Assembly (NCBI RefSeq): GCF_014642075.1
Contig: NZ_BMIK01000002.1
Span: 310,001 to 374,000, forward strand
Length of the DNA: 64,000 nt
From: Parapedobacter defluvii
GTDB lineage: Bacteria > Bacteroidota > Bacteroidia > Sphingobacteriales > Sphingobacteriaceae
Reading direction: 5' to 3'
Part shown: positions 43,773 to 53,094 of the stretch, in pieces
How the letters are laid out: each line of letters opens with the position of its first letter
How positions within the stretch are numbered: the stretch's first letter is position 1
Notes under the pieces: generated by a model
The model's database searches: none
Told to the model about the DNA's origin: nothing
Seen by the model: only the letters and a program-made list of their open reading frames with translations
Program-made: the position numbers and the translations under genes

Positions 43773-46700
43773 ATGTTTAATCGGATTTATCAGTTAGGTA
43801 TTACAGTTGGTTTGATGGTTTCAACCGCCATGGCTCAGCAGAGCGCATGGCAGGAAGTCAATCAGGCCTATAAAACGGGAATGGAGCTGTACGAAAAGGG
43901 GAAGTACGCTGCTGCCGCCAAGTATTTTGATAAAGTAGAAGATATCCGGATCAAATCAACCCTGCAGCAGGATGAGCACGAAGAATTGTCGCTGCTGAAA
44001 GAGAATGCACGTTTTTACCAGGCTATCTGTGCGCTGGAGCTGGAGGAGTCTGATGCCGAAAACCAATTTCTTCGTTATATCAAAGATTATCCGGCCAGTG
44101 CAAACTCAAAAGCCGCCTATTTTCAGGTGGGACGTTCCTATTTCGCAAAAAAAGATTATGAACATGCGCTGGAATGGTTCAATAAATTGGACAGCCGTAA
44201 CCTTGCCGGCCGGGAAAGCCGGGAATTCCGCTACAAACAGGGGTATTCCTTCTTCATGACCGATGACTACGCATCGGCAAAACCCCTTTTTGAACAGCTG
44301 AAAGACGAGGGAGGAATATATCAGGAGGCATCGATCTATTATTATGCCTACCTCTGCTACCTGGACCGGGAATTTAAGACGGCGCTTACCGAATTTGAAA
44401 AACTGAAAGGATCGAAGACGTACGAAGCCACTTATCCGTATTATATTACCGCATTGTATTACCTGGATAACCGGTATGACGACGTGTTGGCGTATGCCCT
44501 GCCGATTCTCGAAAATACCAAGCAGGCACACGAAACGGATATGTTCCGTATTGTGGCGGCCACCTATTTCGCAAAAAACGATTTTAAGAAAGCGCAGGAA
44601 TACTACGATAAGTTCCAGGCCGCAGATCAGGGTAAGACCCAAAACAACCAGGATAGTTATCAAATCGGTTACATAGCCTATAAAAACGGAGATTATGAAA
44701 CGGCTATCGCGGAACTTCAAAAACTGGAAGAACCCGATGCCTATTATCAGAGTGCGATGATTGCGTTGGGCGATGCTTTTCTGAAAACCGGAGATAAGCA
44801 GAGTGCGCGCAATGCATTCTTTAAAGCTTCCAAACTGGATTTTGACCCGGCAATGAAGGAGGAAGGGCTGTTCAATTATGCAAAGCTGTCTTCGGAGCTG
44901 GAATTCCATCAGGTGGCGTTGGAAGCGGCCAAAGAATACCTGGATACTTATCCGAACAACAAACGGATGGAGGAGGCGCAAACACTCTATGCAGAGACGC
45001 TGTTGGGTACCAGCAATTACCGCGCTGCAGTCGATATTTTGGAAAAGCTGAAGGACCGCGGGCCGGAGGCGGATGCAGCGTATCAGAAAGTAACGTACTA
45101 CCGTGGGTTGGAGTTTTACAACGAACGGGCCTTTGAAAACGCCATTTCACTGTTCATGCGTTCGGAGAAATTCCCCATTGATCCGCGGCTTACCGCATTG
45201 GCTACCTATTGGAAAGCGGAGGCGATGTATGAAGTACGCAAGTATGGTGAAGCGGTGCAGAATTTTTCACGATTCCTTCGCATGCCCGGCGCCCGGAATA
45301 CCGATGTGTACAGCTATGCAAATTATGCGCTGGCTTATGCAGCGTTCCGTAATAACAGTTTCAATACGTCTGCTAATTATTTTGAACGGTTTCTCTCCAC
45401 GGGAGGGGATTCCATCGAGCCGAACGTCCGCAACGATGCCATCGCCCGTTTGGGTGATTCCTATTTCTCGATGCGGAACTACGGCCGCGCTATGCAATAT
45501 TACGACCGGTTAATTAACAGTAAAGCTTCAAGCCAGGATTATGCCTTGTTCCAGCGGGGAATCATCCAGGGGTTGCAGGGGAATAACGATGCGAAACTCG
45601 CTACCTTGCGGTCGGTCATTGAGCAGTTCCCCAATTCGAACTATGCAGACGATGTGGCATTTGAAATCCCTTACACCTATTTCACCACGGGGGACTACGA
45701 TACCGCTATTGAAGGGCTTCAACAGATGATCGAAAAATATCCGCGCAGCAGTTATGCGCCGCGGGCATTGATGACCATTGGGCTCGTACAGTATAACAAA
45801 GACGATACGGAAGCAGCAATGGCTACGTTCCGGCGGGTTGTGGAAGAACATGCAACTACCGACGAAGCGAGACAGGCACTGCGTTCCATTGAAAACATCT
45901 ATTTGGACCGTGGGGATGCATCGGGGTATATCAACTACGCCACGAGTACCAACATTGGGGATCTCAGCACTGCTGAGCAGGATAACCTGGCTTTTCAGGC
46001 TGCCCAGACGCTGTTTGCCAGGGGTGAATACCAGGCTGCTGTGGAAGCTATCAATGCGTATTTTGATAAGTTTCCTAAACCCATCCAAGAGAAGCATGCA
46101 CGCTACATCCGCGGGGTAAGCCTTTATAAAACCGGGCACCCGAAGGAGGCATTACATGACCTTAACATCATTCTCAACGATTGGACAAGCCCATACACGG
46201 AAAACTCCCTGCTGACGGCAGCGGAACTTTACTTAGGCTTGAAGCAGTACAACGAGGCCATTGTGCACCTCAAGAAACTGGAGTTGACATCGGAGTATAA
46301 AGCCAATTACGGCTATGCAGTGAATAATTTGATGGTCTGCTATTATGAAATCGGCGATATGGAGCAAGTCCAGAAATATGCCAAGCTGATTAAAGAGTAT
46401 GACCGGTCGTCTGAAGAAGACATCGCGAAAGCACATCTTTACACGGCGCGTGCCCTGTTAAGAAATGGAGATGTACAGCCGGCAATGAAGGAATTGAACC
46501 TGGCGGCGCTGAAAAGCCAAACCGTCGTAGCGGCCGAAGCACGCTACCGGGTAGGTCAATTGCAATACGAGGCTAAAGAATATGATAAAGCCATTGAGTC
46601 TGCATTTGAAGTGATCAATAACATGGCATCGCATGATTATTGGGTAGCTAAAAGTTTTATTTTACTTGCCGATGCCTACGCGGGCAAGGGTGATGATTTC

Positions 46701-46802
46701 CAGGCCAAGAGTACCTTGGAAAGTGTGATAGAAAATTACGAAGGGGACGACGATATCATCCCTTCAGCGAAGGAGCGTTTACAGAAGTTGAACAAGGAGT
46801 AA
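43773..46802 (+). CDS. Large exported TPR-repeat protein
   Basis: This 1009-residue protein has a signal peptide (VGLMVSTAMAQQ) and tetratricopeptide repeats over nearly its full length, for example YKTGMELYEKGKYAAAAKYFDKV, AYFQVGRSYFAKKDYEHALEWF and VAFEIPYTYFTTGDYDTAIEGL read in parts. It is likely a periplasmic or outer-membrane-associated scaffold. It heads an operon with an outer-membrane barrel, an HU-SPOR protein and a Tol/Exb energy complex, so it may help connect envelope layers. The exact function is unknown. Confidence 0.88.
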   Translation: MFNRIYQLGITVGLMVSTAMAQQSAWQEVNQAYKTGMELYEKGKYAAAAKYFDKVEDIRIKSTLQQDEHEELSLLKENARFYQAICALELEESDAENQFLRYIKDYPASANSKAAYFQVGRSYFAKKDYEHALEWFNKLDSRNLAGRESREFRYKQGYSFFMTDDYASAKPLFEQLKDEGGIYQEASIYYYAYLCYLDREFKTALTEFEKLKGSKTYEATYPYYITALYYLDNRYDDVLAYALPILENTKQAHETDMFRIVAATYFAKNDFKKAQEYYDKFQAADQGKTQNNQDSYQIGYIAYKNGDYETAIAELQKLEEPDAYYQSAMIALGDAFLKTGDKQSARNAFFKASKLDFDPAMKEEGLFNYAKLSSELEFHQVALEAAKEYLDTYPNNKRMEEAQTLYAETLLGTSNYRAAVDILEKLKDRGPEADAAYQKVTYYRGLEFYNERAFENAISLFMRSEKFPIDPRLTALATYWKAEAMYEVRKYGEAVQNFSRFLRMPGARNTDVYSYANYALAYAAFRNNSFNTSANYFERFLSTGGDSIEPNVRNDAIARLGDSYFSMRNYGRAMQYYDRLINSKASSQDYALFQRGIIQGLQGNNDAKLATLRSVIEQFPNSNYADDVAFEIPYTYFTTGDYDTAIEGLQQMIEKYPRSSYAPRALMTIGLVQYNKDDTEAAMATFRRVVEEHATTDEARQALRSIENIYLDRGDASGYINYATSTNIGDLSTAEQDNLAFQAAQTLFARGEYQAAVEAINAYFDKFPKPIQEKHARYIRGVSLYKTGHPKEALHDLNIILNDWTSPYTENSLLTAAELYLGLKQYNEAIVHLKKLELTSEYKANYGYAVNNLMVCYYEIGDMEQVQKYAKLIKEYDRSSEEDIAKAHLYTARALLRNGDVQPAMKELNLAALKSQTVVAAEARYRVGQLQYEAKEYDKAIESAFEVINNMASHDYWVAKSFILLADAYAGKGDDFQAKSTLESVIENYEGDDDIIPSAKERLQKLNKE

Positions 46803-46820
46803 CAGGAATTTTAATAGCTT

Positions 46821-48557
46821 ATGATCTTTCATAGAACCATGCGCCAGGGGTATTTGCTTACAGGGATTTTTTCGTGCTTGCTTACGGCGGGGTATGCGCA
46901 GGAGCAGGAGCGGACCGACGAAAGGCCAGCTACCATTGATTCCATCGATGTCGTGCGTGATTACCGGCCCATCCTGGCAGATGCTGTCAAGATACGACGG
47001 AGTCCGGATATGAGCAACAAGCGACAATACCAGCCGAAACTGACCTATAACATTCTTGACAAGAAGTTGGATATCAATACCGGTACAAAACGGCTCACGA
47101 TTCAGGAAATGCCATTTACGCGTACGCAAACCCCATCCAACAATTATGCGAAGATCGGAGCTGGAAATCTAGGTACCCTATTGGGCGAAGTGTATCTTAG
47201 CTCGGATTATTGGGTGGATACCCGTGTGGGTGGATACGTGAAGCATTTAAATCAACAGGGGACCATCGAAGCACAGAAATATTCGTCGCAGCAGATTGGT
47301 GTATTCGGCCGTACGATCCTTGGACCGGTCACCCTGGATGGCGAAGCGGGATACAACCGGTATGGTACCCGGTTTTATGGTTTGATGGAGGATATGGACG
47401 GAGTGGGCTTGAACCTTAATCCCGCCAAACAGACCTTTAATGATATTTATTTTACCGGTGAGCTAACCAGCAATTACGATGAGCAGGCAACGGATGCATT
47501 TAGTTATTCACTGAAAGCGGATGCGTATGGCTATAGCAATGCGCAAGCAACGAAAGAAAGCTCATTCGCGCTGGGGGGATATGTCAATAAGCAAATCGGT
47601 GTGTTCAATGTTGGAGCCAATATTTCAGGGGATTTTACTGCTGTAAAGGATGCTTCATACAGCTTTACCAATAACATTGCAAAAGTAAATCCGTATATCC
47701 GATTCCAAGGGCCCAATTACAACGTTACGCTTGGAGCGAAATTCGTGGCTGAGTTCGGTGATTCCTCACGCACCAATATCTTCCCTTCGGCGGAGATTGA
47801 TTTTGCACTGATACCACAGTTTGCCCATATTTTCGGCGGAATCAACGGAGATGTGAACCGAACGTCTGTTAAGGAGCTGACTAAGGAAAATCCGTGGTTA
47901 GCAGCGTTGGGAGGCGATAACTACATCCGGAATTCGGTAGACCGGATGTATGTGTTCGGCGGTATTAAAGGAAACGCGGGTGCTACCTTCGGATATAAAG
48001 TGAAAGCATTCTACCGTCGCATTGAGAATATGCCATTTTATGCGATCGCTCCCGGTGCTCCCTATGCATTTAACCTGATTTACGAAGACGGAGACAATGC
48101 AAGTACCATCGTTGGTTTGGAAGGGGAAGTTAATGTTCGTGTTTCTGAGGTGGTAACATTGGGAGGTAAAGTGAATTTCAATGAATTTGATCTTCAGCAA
48201 CAAGAAGAAGCGTGGTATACACCTAAGATGCGGTTATCTGCCAATGCCCGTTTCAATATTAGTGACAAGCTGTACATTGACGGGGAACTGCTGTTTCAGG
48301 GACCAACTTATGGACTGGTACAAGATCCCACGATCAATTTATCGGGCTATGCGTTTACTGAGTTGGGTAGTACCGGTGCACGCAAAACGACCATCCCTTC
48401 TTTTGCTGATTTGAGTGCCGGTGCAGAATACCGTGCTACGGATCGCATCGGAATTTATGTGCGGTTGAACAATATGCTTGGGACAAATTATGAGCGATAT
48501 CTGTTTTATCCCCGGCTGGGATTAAACGTAATCGGCGGTGTTAATTTTTCATTTTGA
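46821..48557 (+). CDS. Outer-membrane beta-barrel protein, TonB-receptor-like without plug
   Basis: This 578-residue protein has a signal peptide (LLTGIFSCLLTAGYAQ) and a short N-terminal segment with RDYRPILADAVKI. The long beta-strand-rich region ends in GGVNFSF, a C-terminal aromatic typical of outer-membrane barrels. The C-terminal LNNMLGTNYERYLFYPRLG resembles the end of TonB-dependent receptors, but no plug domain is present. It follows the TPR gene by 18 nt and probably acts with it. The ligand is unknown. Confidence 0.8.
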   Translation: MIFHRTMRQGYLLTGIFSCLLTAGYAQEQERTDERPATIDSIDVVRDYRPILADAVKIRRSPDMSNKRQYQPKLTYNILDKKLDINTGTKRLTIQEMPFTRTQTPSNNYAKIGAGNLGTLLGEVYLSSDYWVDTRVGGYVKHLNQQGTIEAQKYSSQQIGVFGRTILGPVTLDGEAGYNRYGTRFYGLMEDMDGVGLNLNPAKQTFNDIYFTGELTSNYDEQATDAFSYSLKADAYGYSNAQATKESSFALGGYVNKQIGVFNVGANISGDFTAVKDASYSFTNNIAKVNPYIRFQGPNYNVTLGAKFVAEFGDSSRTNIFPSAEIDFALIPQFAHIFGGINGDVNRTSVKELTKENPWLAALGGDNYIRNSVDRMYVFGGIKGNAGATFGYKVKAFYRRIENMPFYAIAPGAPYAFNLIYEDGDNASTIVGLEGEVNVRVSEVVTLGGKVNFNEFDLQQQEEAWYTPKMRLSANARFNISDKLYIDGELLFQGPTYGLVQDPTINLSGYAFTELGSTGARKTTIPSFADLSAGAEYRATDRIGIYVRLNNMLGTNYERYLFYPRLGLNVIGGVNFSF

Positions 48558-48615
48558 TAGATCACCGAATGCCCAAATGATTTGGAGTGTTTAATTTGAG
48601 GAATAGGTTGGAAAC

Positions 48616-49674
48616 ATGAATTTGGGGTTGTGTATAGTGAATTTGTTGCGGCGGTACCCAGCAGTAGAAGTGCCGGGCATAGGTGTGTTCAAGGTAACGC
48701 ATATGCCTGCTTCTTATGATCGGGAACGTTCTGTGTTGCTTCCTCCCACAAGTCGGGTTGAGCTGGCGGAGGAACATAACGATTTTTTCCCTATATTGAA
48801 TTACCTGCAAACCCAAGTGGATGTGGACGAATCCACAGCGGCACAGATGCTCAACCGGGCGGTCGGGGAGGTGTTTGACGCTGTGAACCGCAACGGTCGG
48901 GCGTTATTAGACGGTCTGGGATACCTGATGGCCGAAGGGGCATCGTTTGTACTCAAACCTTTTGATACCCAGGGTTTAGAAATACATTCCGTAAAAGTAA
49001 CGCCTGAGGAGACAACAGTGAGCTCTCCTGTGGTAAGCAGACCGGAGTTGGCAGATGAGGTTGAAGAATCTGATAAGGGACAGGAAACTGTGCAACAGAA
49101 AGCATTGCCCGTAGTTGAGGAAAGCCCGGTATCTCTACGCGGATATCATACGATACGATGGATTGTCGCTGCGGCGCTGATATTGCTGGTATCGGCGGCC
49201 GGTATGGTAACGTGGCATTACCGGTCTGATTGGTTCGGTGGAGAAAAAAAAGCGCCATTTTCAACGCAAAAAGATAAAACGGATGAGTCACCATACCAAA
49301 GCCAGCCGTCAGGTAGGCTAGCTTCTCCCGTAGACACCATTGCCGACTCGACGGCTGTCGCCCAATTAGGGGGAGCGGCAGCGGATAGCGTACATGCAGA
49401 TGCAACAGTTGCGGTAACGAAACCAGTCAAACCCGCTGTAACCTACGAAATCATTGTGGGGTCTTTTGCGACCATGGCGCAGGCTGAGAAGTATGTAGCT
49501 ACCATGAAAGCCAAGGGATACAATTTGCAGGCGCTGGATAGCCGTATGCCGGGCAACCGAAAGAAGATAAGCTGGGGGTCATACGCGACGGAAGAAGAGG
49601 CATACCGTGAACTGGTAAGGGTGCAGAAGAATTTCGAGCCGGGGGCCTGGATTGCTAAAGTAGAAAATGAGTAA
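48616..49674 (+). CDS. HU-CCDC81-like and SPOR domain membrane protein
   Basis: This 352-residue protein combines an N-terminal HU/CCDC81-like domain (about residues 1-125, with VEVPGIGVFKV and ALLDGLGYL), one membrane helix at 181-200 and a C-terminal SPOR domain (about 275-350, YEIIVGSFATMAQAEKYVATM). SPOR domains bind denuded peptidoglycan at division sites, and HU-like domains bind DNA or act in protein contacts. The topology places the HU part in the cytoplasm and the SPOR part in the periplasm, so it could link chromosome or division machinery to the wall. Confidence 0.85.
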   Translation: MNLGLCIVNLLRRYPAVEVPGIGVFKVTHMPASYDRERSVLLPPTSRVELAEEHNDFFPILNYLQTQVDVDESTAAQMLNRAVGEVFDAVNRNGRALLDGLGYLMAEGASFVLKPFDTQGLEIHSVKVTPEETTVSSPVVSRPELADEVEESDKGQETVQQKALPVVEESPVSLRGYHTIRWIVAAALILLVSAAGMVTWHYRSDWFGGEKKAPFSTQKDKTDESPYQSQPSGRLASPVDTIADSTAVAQLGGAAADSVHADATVAVTKPVKPAVTYEIIVGSFATMAQAEKYVATMKAKGYNLQALDSRMPGNRKKISWGSYATEEEAYRELVRVQKNFEPGAWIAKVENE

Positions 49675-49732
49675 AAAAATAGTTGGATAAAAACAGATCG
49701 ATAAAACAATAACAGGAAACACATCATTCATT

Positions 49733-50434
49733 ATGTCATTATTACAACAAGACACCATTTATCCGCTTGACTCGATGGCGGGCGCAGCACAGCAGACTGT
49801 AGAACTGGCGAACGAAAAAATAAGCCTGATCGACCTGTTATTTAAGGCAGGGTGGATCATGATCCCTTTGGCGTTGTTATTCTTTGCGACACTGGTGATT
49901 TTCATCGAACGGTACCTAACCATCCGGAAAGCCTCAAAATACGATCCGAGTTTAATGTCTCACGTAAAGCAAAGTGTGCTTTCCGGCAGGTTGGATTCGG
50001 CGCTGTCCGTTTGCAGGGCCAGCAACAGCGCATTGGGCCGTATGCTGGAAAAAGGATTGCTGCGGATAGGCAGGCCGATTAAGGATATTGAGGGAGCCAT
50101 AGAAAACATTGGAAAACTAGAGGTTGCCCGGCTGGAGAAGAATCTTAATTTATTAAGTATCATATCCACGATTGCACCTATGCTTGGTTTCATTGGAACC
50201 ATTTTTGGGGTAATTATCATCTTCCGGGATGTGGAAGCCGCGGGAGGAATTGATATTGCCAGTGTGTCCGGTGGGTTATATGTAAAAATGATTGCATCTG
50301 CAACAGGGCTTACCATTGGTATTTTGGCATTTGCGGGTTATCATACCCTGAATACCATGCTTGAACGCCTGATTCTCCGGATTGAAACCGATGCGATTGA
50401 ATTTGTTGATTTGTTGGATGAACCCGGTTCCTAA
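49733..50434 (+). CDS. MotA/TolQ/ExbB proton channel family protein
   Basis: This 233-residue inner-membrane protein has the three-helix TolQ/ExbB pattern: helix 1 WIMIPLALLFFATLVIF, a cytoplasmic loop, helix 2 LLSIISTIAPMLGFIGTIFGVIIIF and helix 3 GLTIGILAFAGYHTL, seen in parts. With the ExbD/TolR protein 15 nt downstream it forms a proton-driven motor that energises a TonB- or TolA-like partner. Confidence 0.95.
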   Translation: MSLLQQDTIYPLDSMAGAAQQTVELANEKISLIDLLFKAGWIMIPLALLFFATLVIFIERYLTIRKASKYDPSLMSHVKQSVLSGRLDSALSVCRASNSALGRMLEKGLLRIGRPIKDIEGAIENIGKLEVARLEKNLNLLSIISTIAPMLGFIGTIFGVIIIFRDVEAAGGIDIASVSGGLYVKMIASATGLTIGILAFAGYHTLNTMLERLILRIETDAIEFVDLLDEPGS

Positions 50435-50449
50435 AAACTTGCTGATGCG

Positions 50450-50857
50450 ATGAATTTAAGAGCGAAACGAAATCGATCGGAAGTCCGGGTATTTACGGAC
50501 TCCCTGAATGACATCATGTTTTTTCTCATGCTGTTTTTCCTGTTGGCATCGGCTGTTTCCAACCCTCAGGTGGTGAAATTACTGTTGCCCCGTTCAAGTG
50601 CAGGCGAACAATCCGTTGCAAAGAAGACGGTAACAGTCTCCGTTACACAGGATCTGAAGTATTACCTGGATAAGCAGGAAGTGCCCTATGAAAATCTGTT
50701 GGATGCTGTCAAGGCTTATGTACAGCCGGGCGAAGAGCTAACCATTATGCTGTATGCAGACAGTGCCGTGCCCATCCAGCATGTGATTTCGGTGATGGAT
50801 ATCGCAAACAAGCTGAAGATCCGGTTGGTGCTGGCCACTGAGCCATTAAAGGAATAG
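50450..50857 (+). CDS. ExbD/TolR family protein
   Basis: This 135-residue protein has one membrane helix containing the essential Asp (DSLNDIMFFLMLFFLLASA), then a periplasmic domain (VTVSVTQDLKYYLDKQEV). It pairs with the upstream ExbB/TolQ protein. The following TonB/TolA-like gene begins about 100 nt downstream. Confidence 0.94.
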   Translation: MNLRAKRNRSEVRVFTDSLNDIMFFLMLFFLLASAVSNPQVVKLLLPRSSAGEQSVAKKTVTVSVTQDLKYYLDKQEVPYENLLDAVKAYVQPGEELTIMLYADSAVPIQHVISVMDIANKLKIRLVLATEPLKE

Positions 50858-50954
50858 CGACTTGTGTTTATGGCGCAGGTTGGCTAAATTTGTTTATGGA
50901 ATTGGCCTGTTGAATGCATCATAGGTTAAACGTGCAAATGTAGTATTGAATACG

Positions 50955-51776
50955 ATGAGTTATTATCGGATACAGGAAGACAATAATTATCCCAAGGCGT
51001 TATGGATATCCACAGCCATCATGGGCGGGTTGTTGCTTCTTAGTTTTATTATCATGATCGGGTCGGCTTTTCCCGAAATTGGAACAGGAGGCATCATTGT
51101 CAACTACGGTACTTCCGATGTGGGAATGGGCGACGATTATATGACGGTGGACGAAGCATCGATGGACCCCAATGCCAACCATGTTCCACCCGATCGGATT
51201 GATCCGAAGCAGGAAACCCAGCCTACACCCTCCCAGCAGGTAACTGAGAAAAGTGTCGCCACGCAGGATATGGAAGATGCACCCGCAGTAGTGGCCAATG
51301 AGCCGAAGAAGGCCAACGCCGAGGAAGCTACTGTTGAGAAGAAAGAAAGTAAGCCGGCTGTTAATCCCAATGCCCTGTATACCGGTAAACGTAACAATGC
51401 TCCGGGTAGAGGTGACGGCACGGGAACAGAAGGAGGCAACCAAGGCAGTAACCAAGGGGATCCCCTGGCGGCAAATTACGGTGAAGGTGGATCGGGATTC
51501 GGAACGGAAGGACTTACCGTTGCGAATAGGCGGTGGGTAGTGCCCCCCCGGATTGAAGACAATGGTCAGCAAGCAGGTGTTGTTGCTGTAGAAGTGCATG
51601 TGGCTCCCAACGGCACAATTACGTATGCGCGTGCGGGGGTGAAAGGTACCACACTGCCCGACAGAAGTCTATGGGAAAAATGTGAACAGGCATTGCGGGG
51701 AGCACGGCTAAATGAATTGGAGCGGGCCCCGACGGTGCAGAAAGCTATCGTTCCCGTTAGGTTCAGATTGAAATAG
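50955..51776 (+). CDS. TonB/TolA-like energy transducer
   Basis: This 273-residue protein starts at the ATG of MSYYRIQEDN; an upstream TTG in frame is rejected. It has an N-terminal membrane anchor (ALWISTAIMGGLLLLSFIIM), a Pro/Glu/Lys/Gly-rich spacer (residues 60-190) and a C-terminal TonB-like domain (RRWVVPPRIEDNGQQAGVVAVEV in parts, ending VPVRFRLK). It should carry force from the ExbB/ExbD motor to an outer-membrane partner, perhaps the barrel in the same operon. Its stop shares a base with the folC GTG. Confidence 0.88.
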   Translation: MSYYRIQEDNNYPKALWISTAIMGGLLLLSFIIMIGSAFPEIGTGGIIVNYGTSDVGMGDDYMTVDEASMDPNANHVPPDRIDPKQETQPTPSQQVTEKSVATQDMEDAPAVVANEPKKANAEEATVEKKESKPAVNPNALYTGKRNNAPGRGDGTGTEGGNQGSNQGDPLAANYGEGGSGFGTEGLTVANRRWVVPPRIEDNGQQAGVVAVEVHVAPNGTITYARAGVKGTTLPDRSLWEKCEQALRGARLNELERAPTVQKAIVPVRFRLK

Positions 51777-53086
51777 TGGCGAGCTATCAGGAGGCGGTTG
51801 ATTACCTGTATGCGCGTTTGCCCATGTTTACGCGCGACGGTGTATCTGCATTTAAGAAAGACCTAACCAATACACTGCAGCTCTGTGAGGCACTGGGAAA
51901 TCCCCAGCGGCAGTTCCGTTCCATACACATTGCGGGTACAAATGGCAAAGGCTCAACGTCCCATATGCTGGCGGCTATTTTGCAGGCTGCGGGTTACCGC
52001 ACCGGATTATATACGTCGCCCCACTTACTGGATTTCAGAGAACGCATCCGCATTGACGGTGCGTTGATCCCCAAAAAATCTGTGACTGCTTTTGTCAGTC
52101 GGCACAGGTCATTGATCGAATCTATCCAACCTTCATTTTTTGAAGTAACCGTAGCGATGGCATTTGACTATTTTTCCCGTGAAAAGGTTGATATAGCTGT
52201 CATAGAGACCGGACTGGGGGGGAGGCTTGATTCTACCAATGTGATCATCCCCCTGTTATCCCTGATTACCAATATCGGGTATGACCACACCCACATGTTA
52301 GGTAATACGCTTCAGGAAATCGCAAATGAAAAAGCAGGAATCATTAAGCCGGAGGTACCGGTCATCGTAGGTGAATGGCAACCGGAGGTCTCGGGTGTCT
52401 TTGAACGTGTAGCGAAAGAACGAGGCAGCCATTTAGTTTATGCTTCCCAGGAATGGCAGGTTAGAAACCACGGAAGGGATGAAGATTACCAATACCTGGA
52501 AACCAATCAGCGGGGAGCAGCCAATGGTGTTCTGTATATGCTGGATCTGAAAGGAGGATACCAGGCAAAAAATTTACCCGCTGTCCTGACTGCTGTGGAA
52601 GCGTTGCGCTTGAAAGGTTTCTCCATTGACGAGGCCCAGGTTAGGCAAGCTCTGAAGCAGGTGCAGCAGACCACGGGCTTGATGGGAAGGTGGCAGACAT
52701 TGTCGCTGGATCCTCTGGTTATCTGTGATACGGGGCACAATGCCGATGGATGGCGAGAAGTATTGGCAAATATAGCCGCTACCCCGCATCGTGAACTTCA
52801 TATGGTGATCGGGGTAATGCGGGATAAAGACCTGGACAAGATGCTGCCGCTATTGCCGAAAAATGCACATTATTATTTCTGCGAGGTAGCTATGCCCCGG
52901 GCACTTCCTGCCGGCGAATTGTGTACTGCGGCAAACCGGCGGGGCTTGGAGGGAGCTGCGTGGGGCGATGTGTCCAATGCGATACAGGCAGCACAGCAGC
53001 GTGCCGCAATGGATGATCTCATTTTTATAGGTGGCAGCACATTTATCGTGGCAGATGCATTGGCGGCTTTGGGTTTTAAATCCTAA
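51776..53086 (+). CDS. folC: Folylpolyglutamate synthase / dihydrofolate synthase
   Basis: This 436-residue Mur-ligase-fold enzyme adds glutamate to folates. The start is a GTG sharing one base with the upstream stop (TAGTG), and MASYQEAVDYLYARLP fits the family N-terminus. The ATP loop is GTNGKGSTSHMLA, followed by TGLYTSPHLLDFRERI. VIETGLGGRLDSTNV and CDTGHNADGW are also intact. It is at the end of the envelope operon and convergent with ansA, 8 nt away. Confidence 0.96.
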   Translation: MASYQEAVDYLYARLPMFTRDGVSAFKKDLTNTLQLCEALGNPQRQFRSIHIAGTNGKGSTSHMLAAILQAAGYRTGLYTSPHLLDFRERIRIDGALIPKKSVTAFVSRHRSLIESIQPSFFEVTVAMAFDYFSREKVDIAVIETGLGGRLDSTNVIIPLLSLITNIGYDHTHMLGNTLQEIANEKAGIIKPEVPVIVGEWQPEVSGVFERVAKERGSHLVYASQEWQVRNHGRDEDYQYLETNQRGAANGVLYMLDLKGGYQAKNLPAVLTAVEALRLKGFSIDEAQVRQALKQVQQTTGLMGRWQTLSLDPLVICDTGHNADGWREVLANIAATPHRELHMVIGVMRDKDLDKMLPLLPKNAHYYFCEVAMPRALPAGELCTAANRRGLEGAAWGDVSNAIQAAQQRAAMDDLIFIGGSTFIVADALAALGFKS

Positions 53087-53094
53087 TGCCTTTC

